A stretch of 64,000 nucleotides of DNA, taken from Phormidium tanganyikae FI6-MK23. Lineage in GTDB: Bacteria > Cyanobacteriota > Cyanobacteriia > Leptolyngbyales > Leptolyngbyaceae. The notes beneath the pieces were generated by a model that worked only from the letters and a program-made list of their open reading frames with translations, searched no databases and had not been told where the DNA came from. This document shows, one piece after another, positions 27,386-36,633 of this stretch. The position numbers and the translations under genes are program-made. The stretch is from positions 113,867 through 177,866 of the forward strand of contig JAHHHU010000010.1 in NCBI GenBank assembly GCA_019359175.1, in the 5' to 3' direction. Numbering within the stretch: position 1 is the first letter of the stretch; every line of letters begins with the position of its first letter.

Positions 27386-28224
27386 AACAGGCTCATTTGT
27401 GACGAAGGCGGCTCGATCTGATTCCAAGGTAAGGCTGGAACTGAAATAGAGTGTTGTTCTAGCAAGTGCTGAAAGTCGCGGGCATTTTGGGGCGATCGCT
27501 CTTCGAGCGGACAATGCACGAAAAAATACACTTCGGTTCCTTGCTGCAATGCTCGATCGACAAATTTCACCCATTCTTCTAGATATACTTGATTGATTGT
27601 TGGATGACTGATGTACCGAACTAAGCTAAACGGTGCTGTAATGTCAGGCTGTAGCGGAACTTTCGGTTTTTTTCGCTCACTTTGCAACTGTGGATCGTCT
27701 TCGCAATCATAAATCGGACGAGAATCGAGTAGGACGCGACCGATTTTTAGTTCCTTTAATAGTTCATTCAACTGTGTTCGATAAGGTTCTTTGAACCATT
27801 GTGCGTGACGAACTTCAAGCGCTAAATTTGCACCTGTCCAACCGCGTAGAAAGGTTTCTAAGTCATCGAAGTTTGCGGGACTATAGCTTGGTGGCAACTG
27901 AGCAAACAGCACCCCTAAGCGATCGTCTAATCGCTGCATCAACTCTAAAAATTGCAATGCTCCAGGAAGTGACGGTGCGAGCAATCCGGTATGAGTCAAG
28001 GTTTTTGGTAGCTTTGGGCAGAACTTAAATCCGGTTGGGGTTTCTGATTTCCAGCGATCGACAATTGTGCGATCGGGAATTGAGTAAAACGTTGTATTGC
28101 CTTCGACGCAAGTAAACCGCCGACTGTAAAGACGGAGAAAATCTGTTGATTTGCTTTTGGGTGGAAACAGATCCCCGACCCATTGTTTATACGCCCAAAT
28201 CGCACAGCCAAGCCGAAAAGACAT
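27382..28224 (-). CDS. DUF72 family protein (YecE-like)
   Basis: 280 residues of the DUF72 TIM-barrel family. Visible features: LGCAIWAYKQWVGDLFPP at the start, FLRLYSRRFTCVEGNTTFY, FKFCPKLPKTLTHT, GVLFAQLPPSYSP, LALEVRHAQWF and YFFVHCPLEERSPQNARDF near the C-terminus. No biochemical function is established for the family. Its last bases overlap the methyltransferase stop. The start at 28224 is the only ATG compatible with the LGCAIW block. Confidence 0.9.
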   Translation of the reverse strand: MSFRLGCAIWAYKQWVGDLFPPKSKSTDFLRLYSRRFTCVEGNTTFYSIPDRTIVDRWKSETPTGFKFCPKLPKTLTHTGLLAPSLPGALQFLELMQRLDDRLGVLFAQLPPSYSPANFDDLETFLRGWTGANLALEVRHAQWFKEPYRTQLNELLKELKIGRVLLDSRPIYDCEDDPQLQSERKKPKVPLQPDITAPFSLVRYISHPTINQVYLEEWVKFVDRALQQGTEVYFFVHCPLEERSPQNARDFQHLLEQHSISVPALPWNQIEPPSSQMSLF

Positions 28225-28333
28225 CGCAAATCCATCCTCTAGAAGAACAACGATTCAATCATTTGATAGAGTCCAACACCGACTGAGAATTTGATAATTA
28301 GAGTGCACATTAATAGAGCTTCTAGATTTAAAT

Positions 28334-29239
28334 ATGCGTGGTGGAAATCAGATTAGAACTGCGGCACTGCTCGGACTCCTGAGCGGAATCTTGGTATTAG
28401 CAGGCTATTACCTCGTTGGTAACGAACAAGGTCTTATTCTAGGACTAATCTTTGCTGCATTCAGTAGTTTAGGCTCGTGGTACTATTCCGATCGCGTTGC
28501 ACTCGCATCTTATGCCGCACAGCCGATCGAACGCACTCAAGCTCCAGAACTGTTTGATATGGTGCAGCGACTCTGCGATCGAGCAGAAATTCCGATGCCG
28601 AAAGTGTTTCTGGTTCCAACAAAATCACCCAATGCTTTTGCAACCGGACGCGATCCGGATCATGCTGCGGTCGCCGTGACCCAAGGGATTATGGAACTGT
28701 TAACCCCAGATGAATTAGAAACTGTTTTGGCGCATGAATTAACTCACGTGAAGAATCGCGATACGCTGACTCAAGCCGTTGCGGGAACGATCGCGGGTGC
28801 AATTACGTTTCTCGGTCGAATCCTAACGTTTGGGGCGTTGTATGGCCCAGTTTACAGAGACACTCGACGAGGGGGAAATCCGATCGGATTATTGTTCTTG
28901 ATTATTCTTGCTCCGTTGTCTGCGGCGTTGATTCAGTTTGCGATTTCTCGGACTCGTGAATTTGCGGCAGATCAAGGATCGGCGGAACTAACGCGGAATC
29001 CGTTAGCGCTGGCGAGTGCGCTCGAAAAACTAGAAGAAATCGGACATCAAATCCCGATGAACGGCAATCCTGCGATGTCACCGCTGTTGATCGTGAACCC
29101 GCTCTCAACCCAAGGATTGCAATCGCTATTTCGGACACACCCTTCGACAGAAGAACGAATTCGCCGCTTGACAGAACTAGCTCAGGAATTGAAATCTCCC
29201 GCGACCCTTGCGGCAACTGCGAAGCAGATCGCATCGTAA
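28334..29239 (+). CDS. htpX: HtpX-type M48 membrane metalloprotease
   Basis: 301 residues. Two N-terminal hydrophobic helices (LLGLLSGILVLAGYYLVG and LILGLIFAAFSSLGSWYY) precede the zinc site AHELTHVKNRD at about residue 134. Two more hydrophobic segments follow (AGAITFLGRILTFGALY and IGLLFLIILAPLSAALI), then SRTREFAADQGSAEL with the third zinc ligand Glu. The C-terminus has FRTHPSTEERIRRL. HtpX degrades damaged membrane proteins with FtsH. The rhomboid gene follows by 49 bases, making a small membrane-proteolysis pair. Confidence 0.93.
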   Translation: MRGGNQIRTAALLGLLSGILVLAGYYLVGNEQGLILGLIFAAFSSLGSWYYSDRVALASYAAQPIERTQAPELFDMVQRLCDRAEIPMPKVFLVPTKSPNAFATGRDPDHAAVAVTQGIMELLTPDELETVLAHELTHVKNRDTLTQAVAGTIAGAITFLGRILTFGALYGPVYRDTRRGGNPIGLLFLIILAPLSAALIQFAISRTREFAADQGSAELTRNPLALASALEKLEEIGHQIPMNGNPAMSPLLIVNPLSTQGLQSLFRTHPSTEERIRRLTELAQELKSPATLAATAKQIAS

Positions 29240-29288
29240 GCGCTGAAACTCTGTGCTACAACAGGATTACCTTCAACGCAAAACGGTC

Positions 29289-29876
29289 ATGACGACAAGA
29301 CGCAATCCTAACGATCCCAACAGTATCGGAGATGAACTGAAAGCTCACATTGCGATTCTTGGCACTTTAGTTGGGATCATGTGGCTTGTTGAAGTGATTG
29401 ATATTGCTCTAGCAGGCAAGTTGAACTATCTAGGGATTTATCCTCGCAATGCGATCGGCTTGCGAGGTGTTTTATTAGCGCCGTTTCTGCATCGTGATTT
29501 CAGACATTTGATCAGCAACACGATTCCGTTTGTCGTGATGGGCTGGTTTGTGATGCTACGTGGCATTCCTGAGTTCTTTAAAGTGACTGCGCTGGTAACG
29601 CTTGCGAGTGGAATTGGAGTTTGGCTATTCGGCGCACAGGGACTACACATTGGCGCGAGCGGCGTGATTTTTGGTTATTTTGGGTTTCTCGTATCGCGGG
29701 CTTATTTTGAGCGCAGTGCATTATCGATCGCGCTTTCTCTCGCAGTCGGTTTACTCTATGGTGGGATTATTTGGGGCGTATTGCCGGGACAGTACGGCAT
29801 CTCTTGGGAGGGTCATCTGTTTGGATTTCTCGGTGGAATCTATGCAGCACGGCAAATTTCTAAACGTCGGTGGTAA
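29289..29876 (+). CDS. Rhomboid-family intramembrane serine protease
   Basis: About 195 residues with six hydrophobic helices. The catalytic Ser is in IGASGVIFGYFGFL (about residue 124) and the His in WEGHLFGFLGG (about 176). The HRDFRHLISNTIPF loop is also typical. Rhomboids cleave membrane-spanning substrates within the bilayer. ATG 29289 (MTTRRNPND) is preferred to 29253, which adds an odd leader. Its last 17 bases overlap the convergent LysR gene. The substrate is unknown. Confidence 0.9.
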   Translation: MTTRRNPNDPNSIGDELKAHIAILGTLVGIMWLVEVIDIALAGKLNYLGIYPRNAIGLRGVLLAPFLHRDFRHLISNTIPFVVMGWFVMLRGIPEFFKVTALVTLASGIGVWLFGAQGLHIGASGVIFGYFGFLVSRAYFERSALSIALSLAVGLLYGGIIWGVLPGQYGISWEGHLFGFLGGIYAARQISKRRW

Positions 29877-30810
29877 ATTCTTCTGTTTGGTTCAGAATCC
29901 CTAAAATTGCTTCTTCGTTCCTCCTCTCATTCACGTAGCGTCTGACAACCTTCAAAAATTCGCGTAACACCGATGAAGTACTGTCTGGTCGCCATACCAT
30001 CGCCGTTTCAACTTGTGGCGTTGCTGATTGTAGCGGTCTGTAGACAACACCCACTCGCTGAAGGTTTTGCAGTGAAGCTGGCACTAAGGCGACTCCCATC
30101 TCTGCTGAGATTAAGCCAATAATCGTTTGCATTTGAATTGCCTCCTGCATCACCTTTGGGCTGAAGTTCGCTTGCTCACAAAAGCTAACAATTTGATCGT
30201 AGAGACCGGGTCCGAGATGGCGCGGAAACAAAATAAAAGATTCATGAGCAAGTGAACACATTGAAATTGTTGTTTCAGTTGCAAGCGGGTGAGTCTCAGG
30301 CAATGCCACGACTAGCGGTTCTTGCAAAATGTATTCTAATCTCAAGCTAGCGTCCTTGAGCGGCGGGTGACAAAAGCCGACTTCGATTCGATGATGGTGT
30401 AATGCTTCTTCCTGTTGAGTTGTGGTTAATTCTTGTAACACGAGATCGACTTGGGGGAAGTGCTGGCGAAACTGGTACAGGATAGCGGGTAGAACATCAT
30501 AGACCACAGAACTTGTAAACCCAATAATCAGTGTTCCGGTTTCGCCTCTGCCTGCCCGTTGAGTATCACAAACTGCCTGTTCTAGCTGAGCCAGAATCTG
30601 GTAGGCTGCCTGCAACAAAACCTGCCCTGCCTCCGTTAACTGAACTTGCCGCTTCGTGCGACGGTGAAATAGTTCTACTCCTAATTCCGTTTCTAAGTGC
30701 TTGATCTGTTGACTGAGAGGAGGTTGAGCGATGTGTAAGCGATCGGCAGCGCGATTGAAGTGAAGTTCTTCCGCAACCGCCACAAAGTAGCGAAGGTGAC
30801 GCAGTTCCAT
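29860..30810 (-). CDS. LysR-family transcriptional regulator
   Basis: 316 residues. The N-terminal winged helix-turn-helix is MELRHLRYFVAVAEELHFNR then AADRLHIAQPPLSQQIKHLE, typical of the BenM/CatR branch. The inducer-binding region contains GTLIIGFTSSVVYDVLPAIL and VGFCHPPLKDASLRLEYIL. It is divergently placed next to ilvD with 118 bases between starts, so control of ilvD or of itself is likely but unproven. The effector is not apparent. Confidence 0.92.
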   Translation of the reverse strand: MELRHLRYFVAVAEELHFNRAADRLHIAQPPLSQQIKHLETELGVELFHRRTKRQVQLTEAGQVLLQAAYQILAQLEQAVCDTQRAGRGETGTLIIGFTSSVVYDVLPAILYQFRQHFPQVDLVLQELTTTQQEEALHHHRIEVGFCHPPLKDASLRLEYILQEPLVVALPETHPLATETTISMCSLAHESFILFPRHLGPGLYDQIVSFCEQANFSPKVMQEAIQMQTIIGLISAEMGVALVPASLQNLQRVGVVYRPLQSATPQVETAMVWRPDSTSSVLREFLKVVRRYVNERRNEEAILGILNQTEEFTTDV

Positions 30811-30817
30811 TCGTTTG

Positions 30818-30851
30818 ATATGTTTCTCGTCTTAAATCTATCAAAACATAT
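30818..30851. promoter_or_regulatory. Inverted repeat, candidate LysR operator
   Basis: ATATGTTT (30818-30825) and AAACATAT (30844-30851) are perfect inverted arms 18 bases apart, directly upstream of the lysR start and immediately before the ilvD -35 box. Position matches classic LysR recognition sites in divergent promoters, but the arms are further apart than a T-N11-A site. Binding is inferred. Confidence 0.5.
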
Positions 30852-30852
30852 A

Positions 30853-30882
30853 TTGGACACGTACAAAGCGGCTCTCTATACT
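30853..30882 (+). promoter_or_regulatory. Predicted ilvD promoter
   Basis: TTGGAC (30853-30858), 18-base spacer, TATACT (30877-30882). Transcription would start near 30889, leaving about 40 bases before the chosen ATG 30929. This favours that start over the in-frame GTG at 30896, which would be nearly leaderless. Confidence 0.5.
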
Positions 30883-30928
30883 CCAATATGAATGAGTGAT
30901 GCAGTATCCAACGAGAGCGAGAAACACT

Positions 30929-32614
30929 ATGCCCGAAAACCTAAGAAGTCAGACGATTACCCAAGGCGTTCAGCGATCGCCGAATCGTGCGATGTTACGC
31001 GCCGTTGGATTTAGTGATACCGATTTTACGAAGCCGATTGTGGGTGTTGCGAGTGCCCATAGTACGATTACGCCTTGCAACATGGGGATTGCGCCCCTTG
31101 CCGCTCAAGCAGAATCTGGAATTCGGGCGGCAGGCGGAATGCCTCAAATTTTCGGAACGATCACCGTCAGCGATGGGATCTCGATGGGCACAGAGGGCAT
31201 GAAGTATTCGCTCGTGTCACGCGATGTGATTGCAGATTCGATCGAGACGGCTTGCAATGCTCAGAGTATGGATGGCGTGATTGCGATCGGCGGTTGCGAT
31301 AAGAATATGCCGGGCGCGATGATTGCAATGGCGCGGATGAATATTCCGGCGGTTTTTGTGTATGGCGGCACGATTAGACCTGGACATCTGGACGGACAAG
31401 ATTTAACAGTTGTGAGTTCGTTTGAAGCGGTCGGACAATACAGCGCGGGTAAGATCGAGGAATCGATGCTGTATGCAGTAGAGCGGAATGCTTGTCCGGG
31501 TGCGGGTTCTTGTGGCGGAATGTTCACCGCGAATACGATGTCTTCTGCGTTTGAAGCGATGGGCATGAGTTTGATGTATTCCTCTACGATGTCTGCGGTT
31601 GATCCTGAAAAAGCAGAGAATACAGAACTTGCTGGAAAGGTTTTAGTCGAAGCGATTCGGAATCAAATCTTGCCGCGTGACATCATTACTCGCGAATCGA
31701 TCGAGAATGCGATTTCTGTAATCATGGCAGTGGGTGGATCGACGAATGCCGTGCTGCACTTTTTGGCGATCGCACATTCTGCTGGCGTTCCTTTAACGAT
31801 CGATGATTTTGAAGTGATTCGCGAACGGGTTCCGGTGCTGTGTGATCTCAAACCTTCTGGGCGCTATGTTGCGACTGACTTACACCGAGCGGGCGGAATT
31901 CCGCAGGTGATGAAAATGCTGTTGGCGCATGGCTTGATTCACGGGGATTGTTTGACGGTTACGGGAGAAACGATCGCAGAACGATTAAAAGATATTCCTG
32001 AAGAACCGCGATCGGATCAAGATGTGATTCGTCCCTGGAATAATCCGATGTATGCGACGGGACATTTAGCGATTCTCAAAGGCAATTTAGCGACAGAAGG
32101 ATCAGTTGCGAAAATTACCGGGGTTAAAAATCCGAAGATTACGGGGCCAGCACGAGTATTTGAGTCTGAGGAAGCTTGTTTAGAGGCAATCTTGGCAAAC
32201 AAAATCAATGCAGGTGATGTTTTGGTGATTCGCTATGAAGGGCCAAAGGGCGGCCCTGGAATGCGCGAAATGCTTGCACCGACAAGCGCGATTATTGGTG
32301 CAGGATTGGGAGATTCGGTCGGATTGATCACCGATGGTCGCTTTTCGGGTGGAACCTACGGGATGGTCGTGGGGCACGTTGCACCGGAAGCGTTTGTGGG
32401 CGGCACGATCGCATTAGTGCAAGAAGGCGATGAGATTACGATCGATGCTCATGCTCGATCGCTGCAATTGAATGTGTCGGACGCGGAACTCGATCAGCGT
32501 CATGCGGCATGGCAACCGCCTGCACCGAGATATACCAGAGGAGTATTGGCAAAATACGCCAAATTGGTGTCATCGAGTAGTCTGGGTGCGGTTACCGATC
32601 GAGGATTGGATTAG
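30929..32614 (+). CDS. ilvD: Dihydroxy-acid dehydratase
   Basis: About 561 residues, full length. IlvD dehydrates dihydroxy acids in valine, isoleucine and leucine synthesis and carries an Fe-S cluster. Cluster cysteines are in [23 protein letters not shown] and [16 protein letters not shown]. Other family blocks are [12 protein letters not shown] and [22 protein letters not shown] 30929 ([19 protein letters not shown]) matches the family start. It is transcribed away from the LysR gene, and the next feature downstream is a HicBA module. Confidence 0.97.
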   Translation: MPENLRSQTITQGVQRSPNRAMLRAVGFSDTDFTKPIVGVASAHSTITPCNMGIAPLAAQAESGIRAAGGMPQIFGTITVSDGISMGTEGMKYSLVSRDVIADSIETACNAQSMDGVIAIGGCDKNMPGAMIAMARMNIPAVFVYGGTIRPGHLDGQDLTVVSSFEAVGQYSAGKIEESMLYAVERNACPGAGSCGGMFTANTMSSAFEAMGMSLMYSSTMSAVDPEKAENTELAGKVLVEAIRNQILPRDIITRESIENAISVIMAVGGSTNAVLHFLAIAHSAGVPLTIDDFEVIRERVPVLCDLKPSGRYVATDLHRAGGIPQVMKMLLAHGLIHGDCLTVTGETIAERLKDIPEEPRSDQDVIRPWNNPMYATGHLAILKGNLATEGSVAKITGVKNPKITGPARVFESEEACLEAILANKINAGDVLVIRYEGPKGGPGMREMLAPTSAIIGAGLGDSVGLITDGRFSGGTYGMVVGHVAPEAFVGGTIALVQEGDEITIDAHARSLQLNVSDAELDQRHAAWQPPAPRYTRGVLAKYAKLVSSSSLGAVTDRGLD

Positions 32615-32646
32615 GTTTCTAGATTTACACAAGCTCGAAAATTTTT

Positions 32647-32698
32647 GATAGTCCCAATTTTAGAGGCAATGAGTCTTCCTTTTTGGATTGGGACTATC
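32647..32698. repeat. Perfect 12-bp inverted repeat between ilvD and hicB
   Basis: GATAGTCCCAAT (32647-32658) and ATTGGGACTATC (32687-32698) are perfect inverted arms separated by 28 bases. They lie 40 bases before the hicB ATG. HicB-type antitoxins repress their own promoter through inverted repeats, so this is a plausible operator. It could alternatively form a long-loop hairpin after ilvD. No T-run follows. Confidence 0.55.
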
Positions 32699-32738
32699 GT
32701 ATATCTATGAGCGAGACACCGAGGAGTCTAAAACTGCG

Positions 32739-32939
32739 ATGAAGATTAAAGCTGTAGTTTGGCAAGAGGAGGATGTTTGGTGTGCTTCTGTTCCAGCCTT
32801 ACCCGGATGTCATACTTGGGCGGATAGTCGCGAACAACTCCCGGAGATGTTGCGAGACGCGATTCAAGGTTGGTTAGAAGTCGCAAGTGAAAGAGAAGAA
32901 CTTGAACCAGAAAAGCAACTGGTTGAGCTTTCTCTATAA
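32739..32939 (+). CDS. hicB: HicB-family antitoxin
   Basis: 66 residues. The fold MKIKAVVWQEEDVWCASVPA then LPGCHTWADSREQLPEMLRD with AIQGWLE is the partially degraded RNase-H-like HicB domain. It lacks the long C-terminal DNA-binding part seen in some HicBs. ATG 32739 gives the canonical N-terminus; an upstream TTG at 32688 adds 17 unrelated residues. The antitoxin precedes the toxin by 8 bases, the reverse of classic hicAB, but common in cyanobacteria. Confidence 0.85.
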   Translation: MKIKAVVWQEEDVWCASVPALPGCHTWADSREQLPEMLRDAIQGWLEVASEREELEPEKQLVELSL

Positions 32940-32947
32940 AATCTGTT

Positions 32948-33145
32948 TTGGGCAGGACGCTTTGTAAGATTCTGGAGCGTCAGGGTTGGACATTAAAACG
33001 CATTACAGGAAGTCATCACATCTACTCAAAAGAGGGAATAGACGCGATTCTTTCGATTCCAGTTCACGGTAATCGAGATTTACCCAAAGGAACGTTGAAA
33101 AGTATTTTGAAAGATGCTGATCTAACTGAAGAAGATTTAGAGTAG
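32948..33145 (+). CDS. hicA: HicA-family mRNA interferase toxin
   Basis: About 65 residues forming a double-stranded-RNA-binding-like HicA fold. The catalytic motif is GSHHIY near residue 21, then SIPVHGNRDLPKGTLKSIL with the conserved HGNxxxxxGT. HicA cleaves mRNA and is bound by HicB. There is no ATG: TTG 32948 is the best start, but the family N-terminus suggests a few more residues upstream (KSVLGRTLCKIL); an in-frame TGA lies at 32924. Translation is probably coupled to hicB. Confidence 0.87.
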   Translation: MGRTLCKILERQGWTLKRITGSHHIYSKEGIDAILSIPVHGNRDLPKGTLKSILKDADLTEEDLE

Positions 33146-33155
33146 TTCAAATTTT

Positions 33156-33536
33156 ATGCAGCCGAATTCAGAATTTCTCACGCCGGAAGAATGTATCGAA
33201 GTTGATAAAGCGCTGTTGACTTCAAAGGATAAGTTTTCGGCGCGAGTTGCGATCTACTCATTACGATCGCTCAAACAAATCGCCCAAACTTCAGGACAAG
33301 TGATCGCTGATCTTCAACCGATGCAGATCGAAGGTTGGATTTATCAAGATGAAAGCTTGCAGGGTGGGATTGATAACGAGTTTAAGAAGTTTTTCTCAAA
33401 GCTGGTGATTGCTTCGATTAATCCGTTGAACCAAATTGCACAGGCGAATGGAACGGCGATCGAGTCGCTCACGGTTCAGCAAGTAGTCGCTTGGTTTGAA
33501 GCGAAAGCGAAGGAAGCACTGCGATCGCAAATGTAA
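33156..33536 (+). CDS. Conserved protein of unknown function with internal duplication
   Basis: 126 residues, soluble. The N-terminal LTPEECIEVDKALLTSKDKF is followed by two similar halves. The first is RVAIYSLRSLKQIAQTSGQV with IADLQPMQIEGWI; the second is KLVIASINPLNQIAQANGTA with IESLTVQQVVAWFE. Both have the pattern hydrophobic-helix, xxQIAQxxG, I, L, xxQ, xxW. I know similar cyanobacterial proteins but no function. It follows hicA by 10 bases, so it may be a third gene in that unit. Confidence 0.7.
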   Translation: MQPNSEFLTPEECIEVDKALLTSKDKFSARVAIYSLRSLKQIAQTSGQVIADLQPMQIEGWIYQDESLQGGIDNEFKKFFSKLVIASINPLNQIAQANGTAIESLTVQQVVAWFEAKAKEALRSQM

Positions 33537-33577
33537 GACTTGGGAATTCGATCTTTTTCGTGATCGCGGGATTGTTT

Positions 33578-33672
33578 CGCCCTCACCCTAGCCCTCTCCC
33601 AATCTAGGAGAGGGAGCACGAGTCTGGTTCCCCTTCTCCCAATCTGGGAGAAGGGGTTAGGGGATGAGGGCA
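33578..33672. repeat. 95-bp dispersed palindromic repeat, copy 2 (inverted relative to copy 1)
   Basis: Begins CGCCCTCACCCTAGCCCTCT and ends GGGGTTAGGGGATGAGGGCA. The inner hairpins CCCTCTCCCAATCTAGGAG and CCCCTTCTCCCAATCTGGG match copy 1 at 7614-7708 in reverse orientation. It lies between the convergent ends of the 126-residue gene and the PlsY/PEP-synthase gene, where it could also help terminate both transcripts. Confidence 0.8.
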
Positions 33673-33709
33673 AGGATCTCAGCGTTGACCAATCCATATT
33701 CCTAAGTTT

Positions 33710-36622
33710 TTACAGAATTTCGATCGTTCCAAGCTGCCCATTGATGCGGACGCGCTGACCGTCTTGCAAAATTTCGGTCGCGTGCGGGACATCCATCACG
33801 GCAGGAATGCGATATTCTCGCGCCACGATCGCCCCATGCGAGAGCCGACCGCCGACTTCCGCGATCAGTCCGCCAACTCGTGCGAGGACTGGCATCCAGC
33901 CGGAATCAGTATAGGGAACGACGAGGATCGTTTCACGCTCGATTTCGATTGAACCATTGAGCGATCGCAACACTCGAATCGTTCCTTCGACTTGTCCGGC
34001 ACTTGCGCCAATTCCTTGCAGCCGGGTTGAGGCTTGCCAAGTGGGGAGATTGGGCGTTGGGGGATCGTCGCCGTAGATCAGTTGGGGAATCGGGGAGAGT
34101 TGGTGATCGTGGTCGAATTGCGATCGACGTTGCTCGATGATTTGGGGAAATTGCGATCGGAGTTCTGGATTTGAGCTGAGGGCTTGCTGGATTTCGTTGA
34201 AGGTTAGGAAGAAGAGGTCGCCGGATTGGGTGAGAATGCCGGAGGTGAGCCAGTGATGCTCGATCGCGATGAATCTCCAGCGCAGTTCTGCTAACAATCG
34301 ACTGTAGATTTCTGTAACTTTTCCCTTTAGGGTGATGCGGCGTTGAACGCCTTTATTTTTGATGTGTGGGGTTGTGGTTTCGGGTGAGGGGTTTAAGCAA
34401 AATTGTTTGAACAGTTCTTGAACGGGTTGCGGTTGTTCTCGCCAAGTGGGGACAGCGATATCCGTTCCGACCTCGCTTAGATATCCATATTGATCGAGTA
34501 ATTGATCGAATTGCCTGAGAATCGTTTGTCCTTCAGTTGTTTGGGCGAGTTGGGCGAAGAGATCTTCTTGAGGTTCGGAGTTTGCGAGAATCGATCGAGC
34601 CGATGTCGCGAGAGAGGAAAGCGCTCGTAATGCGGCGACTTCCGGCGTATCTCGATTGTCTAAAGCTTCGTCTGGAACTCGAAAGATTGATTTTCTGAGT
34701 GCGGCACTTAGGGGCGCGAGAATGCTGTAATAAGTTGCACGCTCCAGCAATTCAAGAATTTGATCGATCTCTTCGGTAATTTGATGGACGGCTTCATCTG
34801 AGAGCTGGACTTGTTGAGTAAAAAGCGCGATCGTTTCTTCTTTGAGTGAGAAATTTCTCAGTTTGAGCAGCATCGGTCTAAAGAAAAGTCGATCGTCTCG
34901 TGCAAAATCTTTCTCCAGTCTCACTTCTCGATAGAGCAATCGACTTAAACCTGGCAAATTTGCGATCGTCGATTGAAGTGGGGGTTTGTTGAACTTCGCG
35001 CCTCTTGTGAGAAACTCCAAGCTTTCTGCTGGAAGTCCCATTCTTCTAAAAATTTGTCCCAACAGTGACGCATTGAAATAAGCGTGTGAATAGTGCAGGG
35101 TCGCAGTTTCGTTAAAACCTAAACCTGAAGCTCGATCTCCAAGCACGATCGTAAAGATTTTTCCCCAGACTCCACAAGTCAGCGGGCGATTAATCGACCA
35201 AGTTAAGGGACGAATCGCACCGGGAATCACTTCTGCGGCAATTTTGCGCGTCCAAATCGGAAAAAGTGTCGTAATCGATCGGGATTGCAGCACCCATAAC
35301 GTTTCTCCATCAAAACTCCACTCAATATCCTGCGGCACTCCATGAAAATGCTCCTCTAAATGCCGCGCTAGATACGCTACTTGCTGAATGAGCTTCGATG
35401 GAACGGTTCCTTCTCCCTCAACTTCGAGCGTGGCATCCTCCGGTAATATCCAATCCGCCCCCACTTCCTGCACATTCACCAAATAACTTTCTGGTGTCAC
35501 CTGTCCTGAAACGACTCGATCGGCATTTCCAGGCAGCGCTTCGATCAAAACTGCATTTCCTTGCCGCGCGATCGGATCGCGACTAAACGCCACACCCGAA
35601 AACACGCCCCGAACTTGTTGCTGTACCAATACCACCATCGAAGCATCGAGCAAATCGCGATCGCGTCGATACTTCACCGCCGAATCTTGCTCATACGATT
35701 CCAAACACCGCAAAATTGCAGGTAAAAGTAAGTCGCGATCGGTAATATTCGCGATCGATTCATACTGCCCCGCCGCTGATGCCGATTCGGAATCCTCGCC
35801 AATTGCCGACGATCTCACGATCAGCGGATGTTCTCGCGACGGTTGCATCGCTTGAATCAACGGTTTCGGATCATCTCCCGGCAGCAAAATCCAGGCATCG
35901 GGAACCGGATAGCCTGATCGCTTCAATGCCGAAAGCGTTGCCGCCTTTTGACCCACCTTCTCTGCTTTTAGCACTTGATCTAGCGAAAGAAGCGATCGGT
36001 CTTCCCGAAGAAACTGAAACATCGTCTGCGATCCTCTCTGTACCTGGTTCGGTTTAAGATCCAAATCATCTGGAATCTGGTTATAAATCCACCATAAGAA
36101 ACTCGCAAGCGCGATCGAACAAACAATCAGCGCCGTTTCTTGCGAATGTCGTAACGCTGTGACCAACGGAAACAAAATTAGAACGCCAAATTTCCCCGAT
36201 CGACGTTCGCGCAAAATTGTAAACCCAATTCCCCCGATCAGAAACACCAAAAACGACACGATCGGATCATGTACTACATAACCCCACACTACGTTCGTCG
36301 TTCCTGCCCCTTTTCCAATGAAGTACCGCCCGTAAACCAGGGCAATCAGCGCCACAATCTCCCACTCTGGACGTTCGGGAAAGAACGATCGAGCCAACAA
36401 CACTGCTGCAATTCCCTTAAGCGCCTCAGACAGAACCGCCAGAATTCCGGCGACTTTCCCACCGTGGTAGAACGCGGCTGAAACGCTAACATTTCCTGTA
36501 CCAAGCTGCGACAATCTTTTTCGTGTCAGCGCCCTTGTGATCCAACTGATCAGCGGCAAGCCTCCCAGAATCGGACACAGCACAAAAATCAGCAGCGAAC
36601 CCCAAACTTGCATCAATGTCAT
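33710..36622 (-). CDS. Fusion of PlsY-like membrane domain with PEP-synthase-like enzyme
   Basis: 970 residues in three parts. Residues 1-180 are membrane-embedded and resemble PlsY (acyl-phosphate:glycerol-3-phosphate acyltransferase): PILGGLPLI, LGTGNVSVSAAFYHGGK (motif 2-like, 40-56) and GRYFIGKGAGTTN (motif 3-like, 98-110), though the canonical GHxFPxFxxFKGGKG is degenerate. Residues about 210-460 match the pyruvate/PEP-dikinase ATP-grasp domain: VGQKAATLSALKRSGYPVPD, IVRSSAIGEDSESASAAGQ, VRGVFSGVAFSRDP and VLQSRSIT. The C-terminal swivelling domain has GGRLSHGAIVAREYRIPAVM with phospho-His 929. A region of about 400 residues between is helical and unrecognised. Start ATG 36622 lies 11 bases after the site-2 protease stop. 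The reaction is unknown. Confidence 0.75.
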   Translation of the reverse strand: MTLMQVWGSLLIFVLCPILGGLPLISWITRALTRKRLSQLGTGNVSVSAAFYHGGKVAGILAVLSEALKGIAAVLLARSFFPERPEWEIVALIALVYGRYFIGKGAGTTNVVWGYVVHDPIVSFLVFLIGGIGFTILRERRSGKFGVLILFPLVTALRHSQETALIVCSIALASFLWWIYNQIPDDLDLKPNQVQRGSQTMFQFLREDRSLLSLDQVLKAEKVGQKAATLSALKRSGYPVPDAWILLPGDDPKPLIQAMQPSREHPLIVRSSAIGEDSESASAAGQYESIANITDRDLLLPAILRCLESYEQDSAVKYRRDRDLLDASMVVLVQQQVRGVFSGVAFSRDPIARQGNAVLIEALPGNADRVVSGQVTPESYLVNVQEVGADWILPEDATLEVEGEGTVPSKLIQQVAYLARHLEEHFHGVPQDIEWSFDGETLWVLQSRSITTLFPIWTRKIAAEVIPGAIRPLTWSINRPLTCGVWGKIFTIVLGDRASGLGFNETATLHYSHAYFNASLLGQIFRRMGLPAESLEFLTRGAKFNKPPLQSTIANLPGLSRLLYREVRLEKDFARDDRLFFRPMLLKLRNFSLKEETIALFTQQVQLSDEAVHQITEEIDQILELLERATYYSILAPLSAALRKSIFRVPDEALDNRDTPEVAALRALSSLATSARSILANSEPQEDLFAQLAQTTEGQTILRQFDQLLDQYGYLSEVGTDIAVPTWREQPQPVQELFKQFCLNPSPETTTPHIKNKGVQRRITLKGKVTEIYSRLLAELRWRFIAIEHHWLTSGILTQSGDLFFLTFNEIQQALSSNPELRSQFPQIIEQRRSQFDHDHQLSPIPQLIYGDDPPTPNLPTWQASTRLQGIGASAGQVEGTIRVLRSLNGSIEIERETILVVPYTDSGWMPVLARVGGLIAEVGGRLSHGAIVAREYRIPAVMDVPHATEILQDGQRVRINGQLGTIEIL

Positions 36623-36633
36623 AGCTCGACCGC

